From Pyrrhoderma lamaoense (Eukaryota; Basidiomycota; Agaricomycetes; Hymenochaetales; Hymenochaetaceae), in the NCBI GenBank assembly GCA_002794735.1, contig NBAZ01000002.1:1550001-1614000 (forward strand): a stretch of 64,000 nucleotides of DNA, read 5' to 3'. Of the stretch, positions 1-9,851 are shown piece by piece (positions within the stretch are counted from its first letter, which is position 1; every line of letters starts with the position of its first letter). Position numbers and translations under genes: made by a program. The notes beneath the pieces are model-generated. The model searched no databases and was not told the origin of the DNA. It saw only the letters and a list, made by a program, of their open reading frames with translations.

Positions 1-307
1 AAGTCTCCATCTGTAAGTCAGGGACAATCCCCATAGGATCGAGGTCATCAGTCCTTAGATCATTCATACGGCGCTCCAGGTCCGCGATACGTGTCCCCAG
101 CCCTAGAACTAGCCCAGCTGGTGCTTCGTCTGTACCTCGTAGCTCGTTCATTCTTCCTGTCACTAGTGTCATTTGGTTTTCCAGTGCCTCCACGCGTCCA
201 AACAGTTCATGGACTTGTGTAATGATTGGTCCCGTGATGCCGTTTATGACTGTAGTCAACTCCGCTTGCGTCCAAGTGCGAGACTGGTGGAGTGGTGTGT
301 CTGTCAT
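1..307 (-). CDS. Gag-like N-terminal ORF, cut by the window edge
   Basis: An open frame starts at an ATG (complement of 305-307) and runs to base 1 without a stop, about 102 codons. It begins MTDTPLHQSRTWTQAELT and continues as a leucine-, glutamate- and asparagine-rich stretch that could form a coiled coil, as is common at the N-terminus of chromovirus Gag. Its position fits: an LTR-like unit with TG...CA ends lies just upstream on the same strand (1064-524), separated by about 216 bp of leader. I infer that it is the gag start of a minus-strand retroelement extending left of the window. No zinc knuckle or polymerase is visible because the element is truncated, so the assignment rests on context. 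Confidence 0.5.
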   Translation of the reverse strand, partial: MTDTPLHQSRTWTQAELTTVINGITGPIITQVHELFGRVEALENQMTLVTGRMNELRGTDEAPAGLVLGLGTRIADLERRMNDLRTDDLDPMGIVPDLQMET

Positions 308-523
308 GGCTGCCTAGTTTCTTGGAAGTTTAAAGACCACAAATACTAAGATGAGTGCGATAGTGAAGACTATGAGAGTTCCTATAACAATAGGTGACTG
401 GCAAATTAATGCAGAAAACTGAAGAGTCCGTTGTGCTCGTGTTTGGTTAAGACTGCTTTCTTCGAGGTCAATGTTGGAAGTGTCCATCCACTAGTGGTAG
501 TGAGTAGAGAAAAGTTAACCTAA
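308..523 (-). other. Leader of the left-edge retroelement
   Basis: This stretch lies between the LTR end at 524 and the gag-like ATG at 307. It holds the primer-binding site (511-521) and otherwise shows no ORF or motif. It reads as the 5' untranslated leader. Confidence 0.45.
511..521 (-). promoter_or_regulatory. Self-priming primer-binding site (left-edge element)
   Basis: Two nucleotides inside the LTR end on the minus strand lies AGGTTAACTTT. It is the exact reverse complement of AAAGTTAACCT inside the LTR (minus strand 735-725). This geometry matches self-primed Tf1/sushi-type elements, in which the 5' end of the mRNA folds back onto the PBS. Part of the motif (GTTAAC) is itself palindromic, which weakens the statistics somewhat. 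Confidence 0.5.
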
Positions 524-646
524 TGTTACGGTCGCAGAGATCAGGCAAGCCCTATGCACGCGTGTCGTGGCAACGATAACAATAGATATGCACAGTTCTG
601 AGTATGACGCTCAAGACCACTAGTTGACTTAGTAGCGGTTGTCTCA

Positions 647-783
647 CTGCGAGAGAACTCTACAAGTTAGTTATATTAAGTGCTACTTAGTACAATATGC
701 TTACCTGCGAGAGAACTCTACAAGAGGTTAACTTTATGGTGGTGACGGTCAAAGAATGAAGTGTGTGGGGAGTTCTCTCGCAG
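647..783. repeat. 20-bp direct repeat pair with a 13-bp inverted partial copy
   Basis: CTGCGAGAGAACTCTACAAG occurs at 647-666 and 705-724, and its first 13 bases recur inverted at 771-783. All copies sit inside the LTR, downstream of its minus-strand TATA box, so they fall in the transcribed part. They could be regulatory or form RNA structure. Confidence 0.7.
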
Positions 784-827
784 ATTGCCGGGTTTATATA
801 CTAGTGGGAACAAACATTAATAAGCAA

Positions 828-965
828 TGAGTCATGGACGATAAATCAGAATGTGAGTCAGGTAACGAAGTGAGTCGTGTGAGAATGAGTCATACAAACT
901 GAGTCACAACAAATAAGATAAAAGATGAAACAAATAACACGTCAACAACGCGTCAACATGAGTCA
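828..965. promoter_or_regulatory. Cluster of five TGAGTCA (Gcn4/AP-1-type) motifs
   Basis: Perfect TGAGTCA heptamers lie at 828-834, 854-860, 886-892, 900-906 and 959-965, with a one-mismatch copy at 871. They are upstream of the minus-strand TATA at 800-793, in the expected U3 promoter of the LTR. TGASTCA is the known binding site of fungal bZIP regulators of the Gcn4/Cpc1 class. That they drive this element is inference. Confidence 0.5.
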
Positions 966-1064
966 ATAATGGACTTAGGGAAATTAAGAAAATGTCCTTT
1001 AGTTCGTAACAATCTCCGACCTAGCCGATGATCTGCGAATCTTCAAACCTCCAATCCCGTAACA

Positions 1065-3015
1065 GCTACAAAGAAGGCATTCTGTTCTGCACCAATCTTA
1101 ATGCAGCCAAACGATACAAAGCCATATATCTTGAAATCCAATGCTTCAAACATAGTAGTAGGAGGAACTGTTAAACAGATCGGACCAGATGGTCAAGAAC
1201 ACCTAGTAGCATACTACTCAAAACACTTTGACTCCACCCAGCAAAACTGGACTACTTATGAAAGGGAGTTATATGCAGTTATACTACTATTGGAGTTCTG
1301 GGAATGGCATTTATTTGCACCTCTATCTGATGGACAGAAGAATCTCATATACACTGATCACAAGAATCTGGAATACTTCTTGAACAACAAAACTGTTAAT
1401 CCAAAACATATCCAATGGAGACTTAAATTGGAATGCTTCTAATATAATGTCAAGCTACAATACTTACCTGGGAAGCAAAATGTTCTAGCTGATGCTTTAT
1501 CTCGAAAAGCACAAGATGCACAGGCATCTGAACCTATAACCCCTGAGTATGTTATCCCCAAGAACATGATTGAAGACTTCTTATGAGAGAAGAGTAAAAA
1601 GAAGAAGAGGAAAGTTATTCCCCCATTAGTACTTTGTAAAGCAAGAAGAATCAGTGAAGTACTTACAGATCTAACAGAGGTTCATGATCTCAACCTTGAA
1701 GATCCTATACTTCCCTTGCTTGAAGAAGCTTACAAATCGGATGAATAGAAAAAGGAGTATGATCATGCTGGAAGAAAATGGAAATGGAAAAACATGAAAG
1801 ACACCCAATATATCAATGGAGTATGGTGAAAATCAAATCGAATCTGGATTCCCCCAATCAAGTCTTTACTCCGAAAGGTCTTTTATTAATTTCACGATTC
1901 CCCTCTTGCTGGACATGGAGGAGCTAATAACACGAGCGTTGTAGTTTGTCAAAGATATCTTTGGTCTTCACTGACAAATGATGTCAAGAGCTATGTACAA
2001 TCTTGCTTGATTTGTCAGCTCAACAAACCACTTCGCATCCCAAAACAAGGACCCTTGAAACAGGTTCAAGTACCCAGTACACTATGACAGTTGATTACCT
2101 CAGATTTTATTACTAGTCTCCCCCTCACTGCTCAAGGTCACAATGTGATCTTTACTGTAGTAGACAAGTTCACAAAGATGGTCTCTTACATACCTTGTAA
2201 AGACACAATCAATGGAAGACAAACTTGGAATCTGCTACTACAACATATTCTTACTCGATTCGGAACCCCCTCCAAGATCATTACGGACAGAGGTTCACAA
2301 TTCACTTCTCAGGACTTTCAAGAAGCCATGAAAGACTTTGGAATCGAATCATCGCTCAGTACAGCATACCATGCTCAAATGGATGGTCAGAGCGAACGTG
2401 CTAACCAAGAAGTCAAGATCTATCTTCGTTGCTATGAAGAACTTGGTGGCAATATGTTGGAATAGGACAGAAGACTTTGCTTAGCAAGCTTTGCTCATAA
2501 TTGTCGGGTTAGTGAAGCAACTGGAATGACCCCATTTCAGGCTTATTGCGGAATTACACCTGTATGGGTACCCAACTCCAAAGAAGCACTCTCAACTCCC
2601 TCGATTGAATTCTTTACTCGCTTACATCTTAAAGTTGAAGACACTCTAAAGCGAACTAGTGGAAAGATGAAGAATTCTGCAGATAAGAAAAGGAATAAAG
2701 GGAAGGATATACACCCTAGAGATTCCATTCTTATTGAGTCATCTCACATGACTAGACAAGTGGACACTAAGGCACTCAGACCCAAGTGAGTAGGACCTCA
2801 AATAGTTCTGGAATCCATCTCTCATACTGTCACTATTGAAAAGTTACCTGTTCTATCCAACTATCAATAAGAATTGAGTTCGGAAACACTTACCGGACAA
2901 TTGGGGCAAATATGAAGATACTCCCCCTGAACTTTTGATTATTGATGGAAAAGAAGAATATGAGATTGATGCAACTTTAAACTACAAACCTCCTCAGAAA
3001 AACCAACCACCACAG
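1065..3015 (+). pseudogene. Decayed chromovirus pol (RNase H, integrase, start of chromodomain), left part
   Basis: This is a degraded Ty3/gypsy pol read in frame 3. It enters directly at the end of reverse transcriptase/RNase H; the usual motifs (YSKHFDS, YERELYAV, TDHKNLEYF, PGKQNVLADALSR) are visible at 1100-1510. A zinc-finger region with CLICQ, an integrase core (TDRGSQFTS near 2290, then QSERANQE) and the beginning of a chromodomain follow. Eight in-frame stops (1440, 1584, 1746, 1827, 1887, 2085, 2463, 2787) and a frameshift near 2876 kill it. Gag, protease and most of RT are absent, either lying left beyond the inserted minus-strand element or lost. At 3015 it is interrupted by the younger element and resumes at 9857. 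Confidence 0.85.
3011..3015 (+). repeat. Target-site duplication CACAG, left copy
   Basis: CACAG precedes the 5' LTR and is repeated at 9852-9856 right after the 3' LTR. It is the 5-bp duplication typical of Ty3/gypsy integration. Removing the element and one copy restores the older element's chromodomain reading frame. Confidence 0.9.
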
Positions 3016-3328
3016 TGTCATGAACGAAAACGAACTTGTAGTTATTTCTTTTATTTTCTTATTATTTCTCTTCTATCACGTAAATGGTTACTAAGAGGGT
3101 TACCGGTTATCATGTGACTGGCTTAGTCACTGGGAGTCAGGTGATCGGGTGCTACGTAGTTATTACCTCATACTTTTCCCAGGATCATTAGATATATAAG
3201 ACCGCTTAGTAGCTCATGTATAACTTAGCTTTGTTCTTGTCTTATCCCAGTACCTCAATACATTTGTCCCCACTTTGTGTTGCTCACACTTAGTACTTAT
3301 CAAGTAGAGGCTCTGCTGGTCGCTGACA
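3016..3328 (+). repeat. 5' LTR (313 bp)
   Basis: Begins TGTCATGAAC and ends GTCGCTGACA, with a 5-bp terminal inverted repeat. It aligns without gaps to 9539-9851 at an offset of 6523, with five substitutions. A TATA box lies at 3192-3199, and the putative RNA start is about 35 nt downstream. Confidence 0.93.
3192..3199 (+). promoter_or_regulatory. LTR TATA box
   Basis: ATATATAA at 3192-3199 sits about 35 nt before AGCTTTGTTCT (3227-3237), the segment complementary to the primer-binding site. That spacing is what is expected if transcription starts at or near 3226-3227. Confidence 0.65.
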
Positions 3329-3330
3329 TC

Positions 3331-3342
3331 AGAACAAAGCTA
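3331..3342 (+). promoter_or_regulatory. Self-priming primer-binding site
   Basis: AGAACAAAGCTA, two nucleotides downstream of the 5' LTR, is the exact reverse complement of TAGCTTTGTTCT at 3226-3237 in the LTR. This is the known self-priming arrangement of Tf1/sushi chromoviruses, where the mRNA 5' end primes reverse transcription instead of a tRNA. Confidence 0.7.
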
Positions 3343-3718
3343 CTCATTGTCTTGTGCTCATCATCTATTACAACACAATCCCTTTTATTTTCTCACTATA
3401 GGGGGGGGGAAACCAGTGCTTTCATCATCTCTCCACGTAAACTTTCCCACACCCTAAACCCCTATTACGTCATCATCTACATTACATCATCATCCGCTTA
3501 TCTAATACTCCTCTATCAGTGGTGTGCATAAAGCTAACCATTGTTTAAGGGTACTTAACTTCTAAGCTGGCTTTACGATTACGTATCTTCTTTCATCACA
3601 CTCTTGTCCACACCTTCGTACTCACCTCTATCAACGCTTACCCACCCATACGACTCTGGTACGAAGGACTATCTTTCCAGATCTTCTTTGACATCGACAA
3701 CAGAGGAGTTACCCCGGC

Positions 3719-4852
3719 TTGGCAACAATAGAACAGGACAACGTAGAACCACAACAACAACAACAGCAGCAGCAGCAGCAAGAGCAGCTCGACCCACCTC
3801 CCGCACCCCCTACTGTAGAGCAGCTACAGCTACAGCTTCGAGCTCTTAGAGAAGAAATCGAAGGGACCAACAATGTGGTGAGAGGACTTATGGCACTAGT
3901 GGAACGGCAGCACCGCCCAGCCCCTCGTGCTAAGATCCACGTAGCCAAACCAGAACCCTTCGATGGCAAAGACTACGATGCTTTCATTCGCTCTGTCACC
4001 ACGTACCTACGAGCAGCCAAGGCAGACTTTCCAGATGACGAATCCCAAGCTCTGTTCGTGCTGTCTTTTATGAAGGGAGGTCATGCAGGTGTATGGGCAG
4101 AAAACTACTTAGAATCTGCTTACGATGATGTGGGAGACTTCAAAGACACCAGTCATGAGTTCATCGGAAAGCTAGAGGCAGCCTTCTCAGACCCCAACAA
4201 ATGAGCTAATGCACAATGTGACCTGGAGAGACTTCGAGTGGTCAAACAGTCTTACGACGAGTTCTTCCAGCAGTTCGAGATCTACTTACAAAAAGCAGGC
4301 TACAACACCGTCATGCACGAACCCTACTTAATCTCCTTGCTAAAGAAAGCTCTACCCGAAGACACCCTTACCTTTGTTCTCAGCTCTCGCCCCACCCCTG
4401 TAACCTATAAAGAATGGAAAGAACAGGCTATACTCCACGAGAGAACCAAGCTGAAACTGAGGGCAATACGAGGACAAGGTAACTCTCTTCTGAGCACATT
4501 TAAACCACATCCACAGAACAACCCACCTGCTACTCGCCCAGCTAATGAGGCCCCTGCTAAGTGAGACCACTCGGGGACCACATTTGCAGGACTTGGGCAA
4601 CCAATGGATGTGTCAGTAGGTCAGGCTCGACGACGAGGTGGTTGCTACTTGTGTGGAAAGGTTGGACATTTTGCACGCGAATGTCCCAACCAAAAGACGC
4701 AGATCCGAGCAATCTTGCGTGCTATGAGTGGAAGTGAGAGGAAAGCGTGGGCGGATGGAGTGGAAGAGTTGAAAGAGAGTGACTTCGAGGAAGAAGGTGA
4801 GGGCGAGGACGAGACGGAATTCGAGGAGGGTTTTGTGGCAGCCCAAGCATGA
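3719..4852 (+). pseudogene. gag of the younger chromovirus, with two in-frame stops
   Basis: Frame 2 encodes a poly-Gln stretch (CAA/CAG repeat about 3750-3782), a coiled-coil region, a capsid-like segment (motif PEPFDGKDYDAF near 3950) and a CCHC zinc knuckle (CYLCGKVGHFAREC, about 4644-4685), ending with an acidic tail. In-frame TGA codons at 4202-4204 and 4562-4564 interrupt it. The frame has no ATG at the expected start; the first codon is TTG at 3719 (context GGC TTG GCA), probably a decayed ATG. The stop at 4850-4852 overlaps the pol ATG as ATGA. Confidence 0.85.
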
Positions 4853-7800
4853 ACACGGCATGTGAGGGCAATGACTCGGTTTTCTCTTTTTTCCTATGGC
4901 CAATTTCAGAAAAAATGGACAAAAACACTAATACAAAATCAGAAAATGTCAAAACTTCCGTAAAAAAATGTTGTACTTCTAACCCTGTAACCTTTAAAAA
5001 TGACTCTACTTCTTCTGCCTCCTTTTCTTCTAATAAAACTATTTATTCTAACTCTTTGGCCGAGTCATTAAAACCCGTGAAACCAAAAACACGACGACAG
5101 GACCTGTTAGAGCCGTTTTCAAATCTTTGGATGGTGTAAAGGATACGAGAAGACTCTGACAGTCAAATACATCCAGTGTTACTCTCCCTTATTCCAGAGG
5201 GGCGCAGAGAAGAAGTGATAGATGAATTATTGGAGGAAATATGGAGGATGGGTAAGGAGGATGCAGAGGTGGCGGTAGAGATGATGAGGGAGCCAATTCG
5301 GTTTGTGAAAGGAGGCAGGGGGAGGCAGTTGACGGTCCCAGTTACGGTTACAAGACTGGACAACAGCTCACGAATAGGCACTAGAGCTCTTGTTGACGGT
5401 GGGTGCACAGGATCATGCATTAATCAGCGTTTCGTCATAGACTACCAAATACCTACACGCAAAACACCACTTGCGATACCAGTCTATAATGCTGATAGCA
5501 CTCTTAACAAGAATGGCTCAATCAGGGAGTTCGCTACCTTGCAACTAACTATTGATGATCACTCTGAGCGCATTGACCTCGCTGTCACGGACCTAGGGGA
5601 CACGGACTTGTTTCTCGGGCACGATTGGTTAAAAATCCACAACCCCTCAATTGACTGGACTGATGCAACACTGTGTTTTAACCGATGCTCAGCCCAGTGT
5701 GGTTATAACCAAGCCAACCGCGAAAGAGAACAAGATGTGGAGATCGGGCTGAACCCAGAGGATGATCTAAAACCAGGGGATCGAATCTTCTTCTTCGACT
5801 GGGACCGATATGTTGAAAAGAATTGTCGAATAGTGCAGCGGAGACCACAGGAGGTGACCCCTGACTATGTTAGGGACTTCCCTGAGGTCTTCAGCGAAGA
5901 AGAATTCGATCACCTCCCAGAACAACGTCCTTGGGACCATGCTATCGAGCTCACCCCAGGTTTTTCCCCAGCTGATTGCAAAGTCTACCCACTTAATCGA
6001 GAGGAGCAACGGGTTCTTGATGAATTTCTGGCAGAAAATCTACGAAACGGTCGCATTTGCCCTTCTAAATCACCCATGGCATCACCCTTCTTCTTTGTCA
6101 AAAAGAAGGATGGCAAACTTCGTCCGGTACAAGACTATCGTAAGCTTAATCAGGGGACAGTCAAAAATAAGTACCCACTACCCCTGATTCAAGAGCTTAT
6201 CGATAAGACAAAACAAGCCAAATACTTCACCAAGCTTGATGTCCGTTGGGGCTACAACAATATACGCATAAAAGAAGGAGACGAGTGGAAAGCAGCTTTC
6301 AAAACTAACCGAGGGCTGTTCGAACCTACGGTAATGTTCTTTGGGCTAACCAACTCACCAGCCACTTTCCAAAGCTTCATGAACTCTATCCTAAAAAACC
6401 TGGTAGATGAGGGGTATGTCATTGTTTATCTGGACGACATTCTCATCTACACCATGGACTTGAAAGAGCATGACTGTATTGTGTGACAGGTGCTAGAAAT
6501 CCTAAAGCGGAATCGACTGTACCTACGATTCGAGAAGTGCACTTTTGCTCAAAGCACTATTGAATACTTAGGCTTTATCGTAGGCAATGGAGAGATCTGC
6601 ATGGACGCAAAGAAAGTTGAAGCCATCCAAACCTGGCCAGAACCCAAGAACCTCACAAATGTCCAATCATTCCTGGGTTTCTGCAACTTCTATCGTCGAT
6701 TCATAAAAAACTTTAGCAAAATAGCGAGACCTCTTAACCGGTTGACTGGAAATGTGGAGTGGCAGTGGGGAGAGGAGGAGCAGAAGACTTTTGAGGGTTT
6801 GAAGGAGGCAGTAAAGAGTTTCCTGGTGTTGGCAGTGCCCACAGACGAAGACCCATTCAGAGTCGAGAGCGATGCATCAGATTTTGCAGTTGGAGCGATC
6901 TTGTCTCAGAAACAGGAAGGCAAATGGTGCTCTATTGCATACTTCTCCCAATCCATGTCACAAGCAGAACGCAACTACGCAATCTATAACAAGGAGATGC
7001 TAGCAATCATGCTTGCCTTGTGGGAATGGAGGCAGTATCTTTTAGGAGCCAAGCACCCCGTTGAAGTATGGACAGACCACAAAAACCTATCCTACTTCAA
7101 AGCTCCACAAGATCTGAACCGCAGACAAGCACGATGGGTTACTGAACTGGCTGATTACGACTTACGAATTGTACCAAAAGCTGGAAAAGAGATGGAAAAG
7201 GCTGACCTCCTTTCGAGACGAGCGGATCATGAGAGGGGGGAGAATGACAACAAAAATGTCACTTTGCTGAAGCCTGAGTGGTTTATTCACGATGTAACCA
7301 TTGAATCTCTTGACACAAATTTGGTCCAAAGAATCAAAGACAGTTGTAAACCAATAGACAAGTCAGTTAAAAAGGCACTAGACACAGGAAACAAGGAATG
7401 GAGACGCGAAGATGAGGGCTTGGTATTTTGGGAGCACAGGCTGTATGTGCCACGGGACGCAAAGCTACGAGAAGATATCATCAGAGTACACCATGATGAC
7501 CCTCTCACAGGCCACCCAGGGCAACATAAGACTCATGAACTGATTACACGGAGTTACTGGTGGCCTGGAATCTCTGCTCAAGTGCGTACATATGTCTCAG
7601 GCTGCGAAGCTTGCCAAAGAACCAAGGCTCATCGAGAAAGGAAACATGCCCCGCTAAACCCCAATGAGATACCATCAAAACCATGGGAGGTCATCTCTGT
7701 AGATCTAATTGGTGAACTACCAGAATCACGAGGGTTCAATGCCATATGCGTAATTGTGGATCACTTTAGCAAGCAGATACATGCTATCCCCACCAACACA

Positions 7801-8823
7801 GAGCTGACTTCGGAAGGTATGGCAAAGATCTATCGTGACCAGGTATTCAGGCTCCACGGCATCCCTCGGAAGGTTATCAGTGATCGGGGACCACAATTCG
7901 AGTCTAGTTTCATGAAAGACCTATACTGATTACTGGGGATAGAAGCGAATCCATCCACTGCATACCATCCCCAAACTGATGGCCAGACTGAGCGAATCAA
8001 CCAAGAGATCGAGCAATACCTTCGAATCTATGTCAACTTCAGACAGAACGACTGGGCAGACTGGCTAGCTATTGCAGAGTTTGCTTACAATGACAAAGTA
8101 CAAGCATCTACGGGCCACTCACCATTCTTTGTCAACCATGGTCGTCATCCTTACAAAGGCTCCAACCCTCGTGTAATAGCTCGTAATGAATCTGCCCAGC
8201 AGTTCAAAGAACGCATGAGCAAAGTTCAAGAGGAAGTAGGGGCTAGTCTGAAGATGGCAGCGGAGATGATGAAACGGTTCTATGACAGAACTAAAGGGGA
8301 ATCTATTGCATACAAGAAAGGCGACAAGGTCTGGCTGGAAGCTACCAACATAACTACCAAACGACCCATGAAAAAGTTAGACGATAAAAGACTGGGTTCG
8401 TTCACAATCATAGAAAAGGTTGGCAAAGCTGCATACAAGTTGAAGCTACCAGACACTTGGAGAATTCACCCCGTATTCAATGAAGTTCTGTTATCCCCAT
8501 ATCACTCTCCCCAGTTCGAGTCACAACAACGACCACCACCACCGCCGCCAGAGATTGTAGACGGGAATGAAGAATGGGAAGTGGAGGAAGTGTTAGGAGC
8601 TAGGATAGTAGGACGTGGAGCGTTGCAGTTCAAGGTGAAGTGGAAAGGGTATTCGCATGAGCACGATCAGTGGTTGCCAGCAAGTTACTTGAAGAATGCG
8701 CCCGAGGTCGTAGCTGAGTTTTACCGACAAAACCCATTGGCTCCTTGCAAGCTACATAGTGTGGATTTCCAGCAACTACCATTCCAACCTGTCTATCAGT
8801 TCACTGACCCACTTGCAGAATAG
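4849..8823 (+). pseudogene. pol of the younger chromovirus (PR-RT-RH-IN-chromodomain), with three in-frame stops
   Basis: Frame 1 carries a retropepsin-like protease, reverse transcriptase with YLDD (6427-6438), RNase H (TDHKNLSYF near 7075), an integrase zinc finger (HH...CEAC, about 7486-7616), an integrase core (VDLIGEL about 7699, SDRGPQFES about 7880, QTERINQE about 7984) and a C-terminal chromodomain (WEVEEVLG ... WKGYSHEHDQW, about 8576-8692). Stops interrupt it at 5137-5139, 6484-6486 and 7927-7929. The protease signature reads D-G-G (5395-5403) where families have D-S-G or D-T-G. The layout is intact otherwise, so decay is recent. Confidence 0.9.
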
Positions 8824-8849
8824 AAAACGAGGACGTTTTGCATAAGGAG
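8710..8849 (+). repeat. Direct duplication of the pol 3' end, copy 1
   Basis: These 140 bases recur at 9392-9531 (offset 682). Copy 1 is the tail of the pol ORF. Copy 2 leads into the PPT and 3' LTR. Between them lies the inverted copy of the LTR and flank. Confidence 0.93.
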
Positions 8850-9391
8850 AGGTGCCCCTGGTTCGGGCTGTGTTATGACTCATGTTTACTCTGAGTCATT
8901 TGGATCGAGATTCTTCTTTAACCAATCATCTAGTCCATTCCATCTGCGTGCCTTTTTGTGCAGCTGATGGTATTTGGCTACTAACTCCACTGAGTTAGCC
9001 AAGTCATCTATTTTCACCCATTAGTCATGATCATGAGAGTATCCTTTCCAATGGACTTGGTACTGTGTGTCAGCGACCAGCAGAGCCTCTACTTGATAAG
9101 TACTAAGTGTGAGCAACACAAAGTGGGGACAAATGTATTGAGGTACCGGGATAAGACAAGAACAAAGCTAAGTTATACATGAGCTACTAAGCGGTCTTAT
9201 ATATCTAATGATCCTGGGAAAAGTATGAGGTAATAACTACGTAGCACCCGATCACCTGACTCCCAGTGACTAAGCCAGTCACATGACAACCGGTAACCCT
9301 CTTAGTAACCATTTACGTGATAGAAGAGAAATAAGAAGAAAATAAAAGAAATAACTACAAGTTTGTTTCCGTTCATGACATCACCCCCTCC
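8843..9391 (-). repeat. Left arm of a 549-bp inverted repeat (inverted LTR plus flank)
   Basis: Every position i tested pairs with 18919-i in 9528-10076, with no gaps, and the bases I compared are identical. The arm contains an inverted copy of the 3' LTR (9068-9380) and an inverted copy of the older element's pol tail (8887-9062). It shares the 3' LTR's private variants, so it was copied from the right arm after integration. It fully explains the stretch between the pol stop and the second pol-end copy. Confidence 0.93.
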
Positions 9392-9531
9392 GTAGCTGAG
9401 TTTTACCGACAAAACCCATTGGCTCCTTGCAAGCTACATAGTGTGGATTTCCAGCAACTACCATTCCAACCTGTCTATCAGTTCACTGACCCACTTGCAG
9501 AATAGAAAACGAGGACGTTTTGCATAAGGAG
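9392..9531 (+). repeat. Direct duplication of the pol 3' end, copy 2 (palindrome spacer)
   Basis: Second copy of 8710-8849. Its first 136 bases (9392-9527) form the spacer between the inverted arms. It connects properly to the PPT and 3' LTR, so it is the original junction and copy 1 is the rearranged one, or the reverse. Confidence 0.9.
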
Positions 9532-9535
9532 GGGG
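9526..9535 (+). promoter_or_regulatory. Polypurine tract
   Basis: AAGGAGGGGG lies three bases before the 3' LTR. This is the expected position and composition of the plus-strand primer of an LTR retroelement. Confidence 0.75.
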
Positions 9536-9538
9536 TGA

Positions 9539-9851
9539 TGTCATGAACGGAAACAAACTTGTAGTTATTTCTTTTATTTTCTTCTTATTTCTCTTCTATC
9601 ACGTAAATGGTTACTAAGAGGGTTACCGGTTGTCATGTGACTGGCTTAGTCACTGGGAGTCAGGTGATCGGGTGCTACGTAGTTATTACCTCATACTTTT
9701 CCCAGGATCATTAGATATATAAGACCGCTTAGTAGCTCATGTATAACTTAGCTTTGTTCTTGTCTTATCCCGGTACCTCAATACATTTGTCCCCACTTTG
9801 TGTTGCTCACACTTAGTACTTATCAAGTAGAGGCTCTGCTGGTCGCTGACA
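9539..9851 (+). repeat. 3' LTR (313 bp)
   Basis: Gapless match to the 5' LTR with five substitutions. It ends TGACA and is followed by the CACAG target duplication at 9852-9856. Confidence 0.93.

Larger units (their letters stand above)
524..1064 (-). repeat. LTR of a minus-strand retroelement (541 bp)
   Basis: The unit is bounded by an 8-bp terminal inverted repeat, TGTTACGG at 524 and CCGTAACA ending at 1064, giving the TG...CA ends of an LTR. On the minus strand it carries a TATA box (800-793), a 20-bp direct repeat and a cluster of TGAGTCA motifs upstream of the TATA. The gag-like ORF and PBS follow it in the same orientation. The 54 bp at its 5' end (1064-1011) match the start of the LTR-like insertion at 10949, so both belong to related families. 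The matching 3' LTR would lie outside the window. Confidence 0.6.
3016..9851 (+). mobile_element. Ty3/gypsy chromovirus inserted in an older chromovirus
   Basis: A near-complete element: 5' LTR 3016-3328, self-priming PBS 3331-3342, gag 3719-4852, pol 4849-8823 (protease, RT, RNase H, integrase, chromodomain), PPT 9526-9535 and 3' LTR 9539-9851. The LTRs are 313 bp each, end TGTCA...TGACA, and differ at only 5 positions by my count, implying a fairly recent insertion. It has the CACAG target duplication. Five in-frame stops make this copy non-autonomous. Its length includes a 682-bp rearrangement (inverted LTR copy plus a duplicated pol end) at 8850-9531; without it the element would be about 6.15 kb. 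Confidence 0.93.

Noticed and set aside
1005..1011. Internal CGTAACA as the LTR end
   Set aside because: The copy at 1058-1064 gives the longer 8-bp inverted end (CCGTAACA), and the related unit at 10949 starts with the matching sequence.
4849..5139. gag/pol frame change explained by a missing base as in the host genes
   Set aside because: No C/G run lies at the junction, and the ATGA overlap is a natural two-ORF layout.
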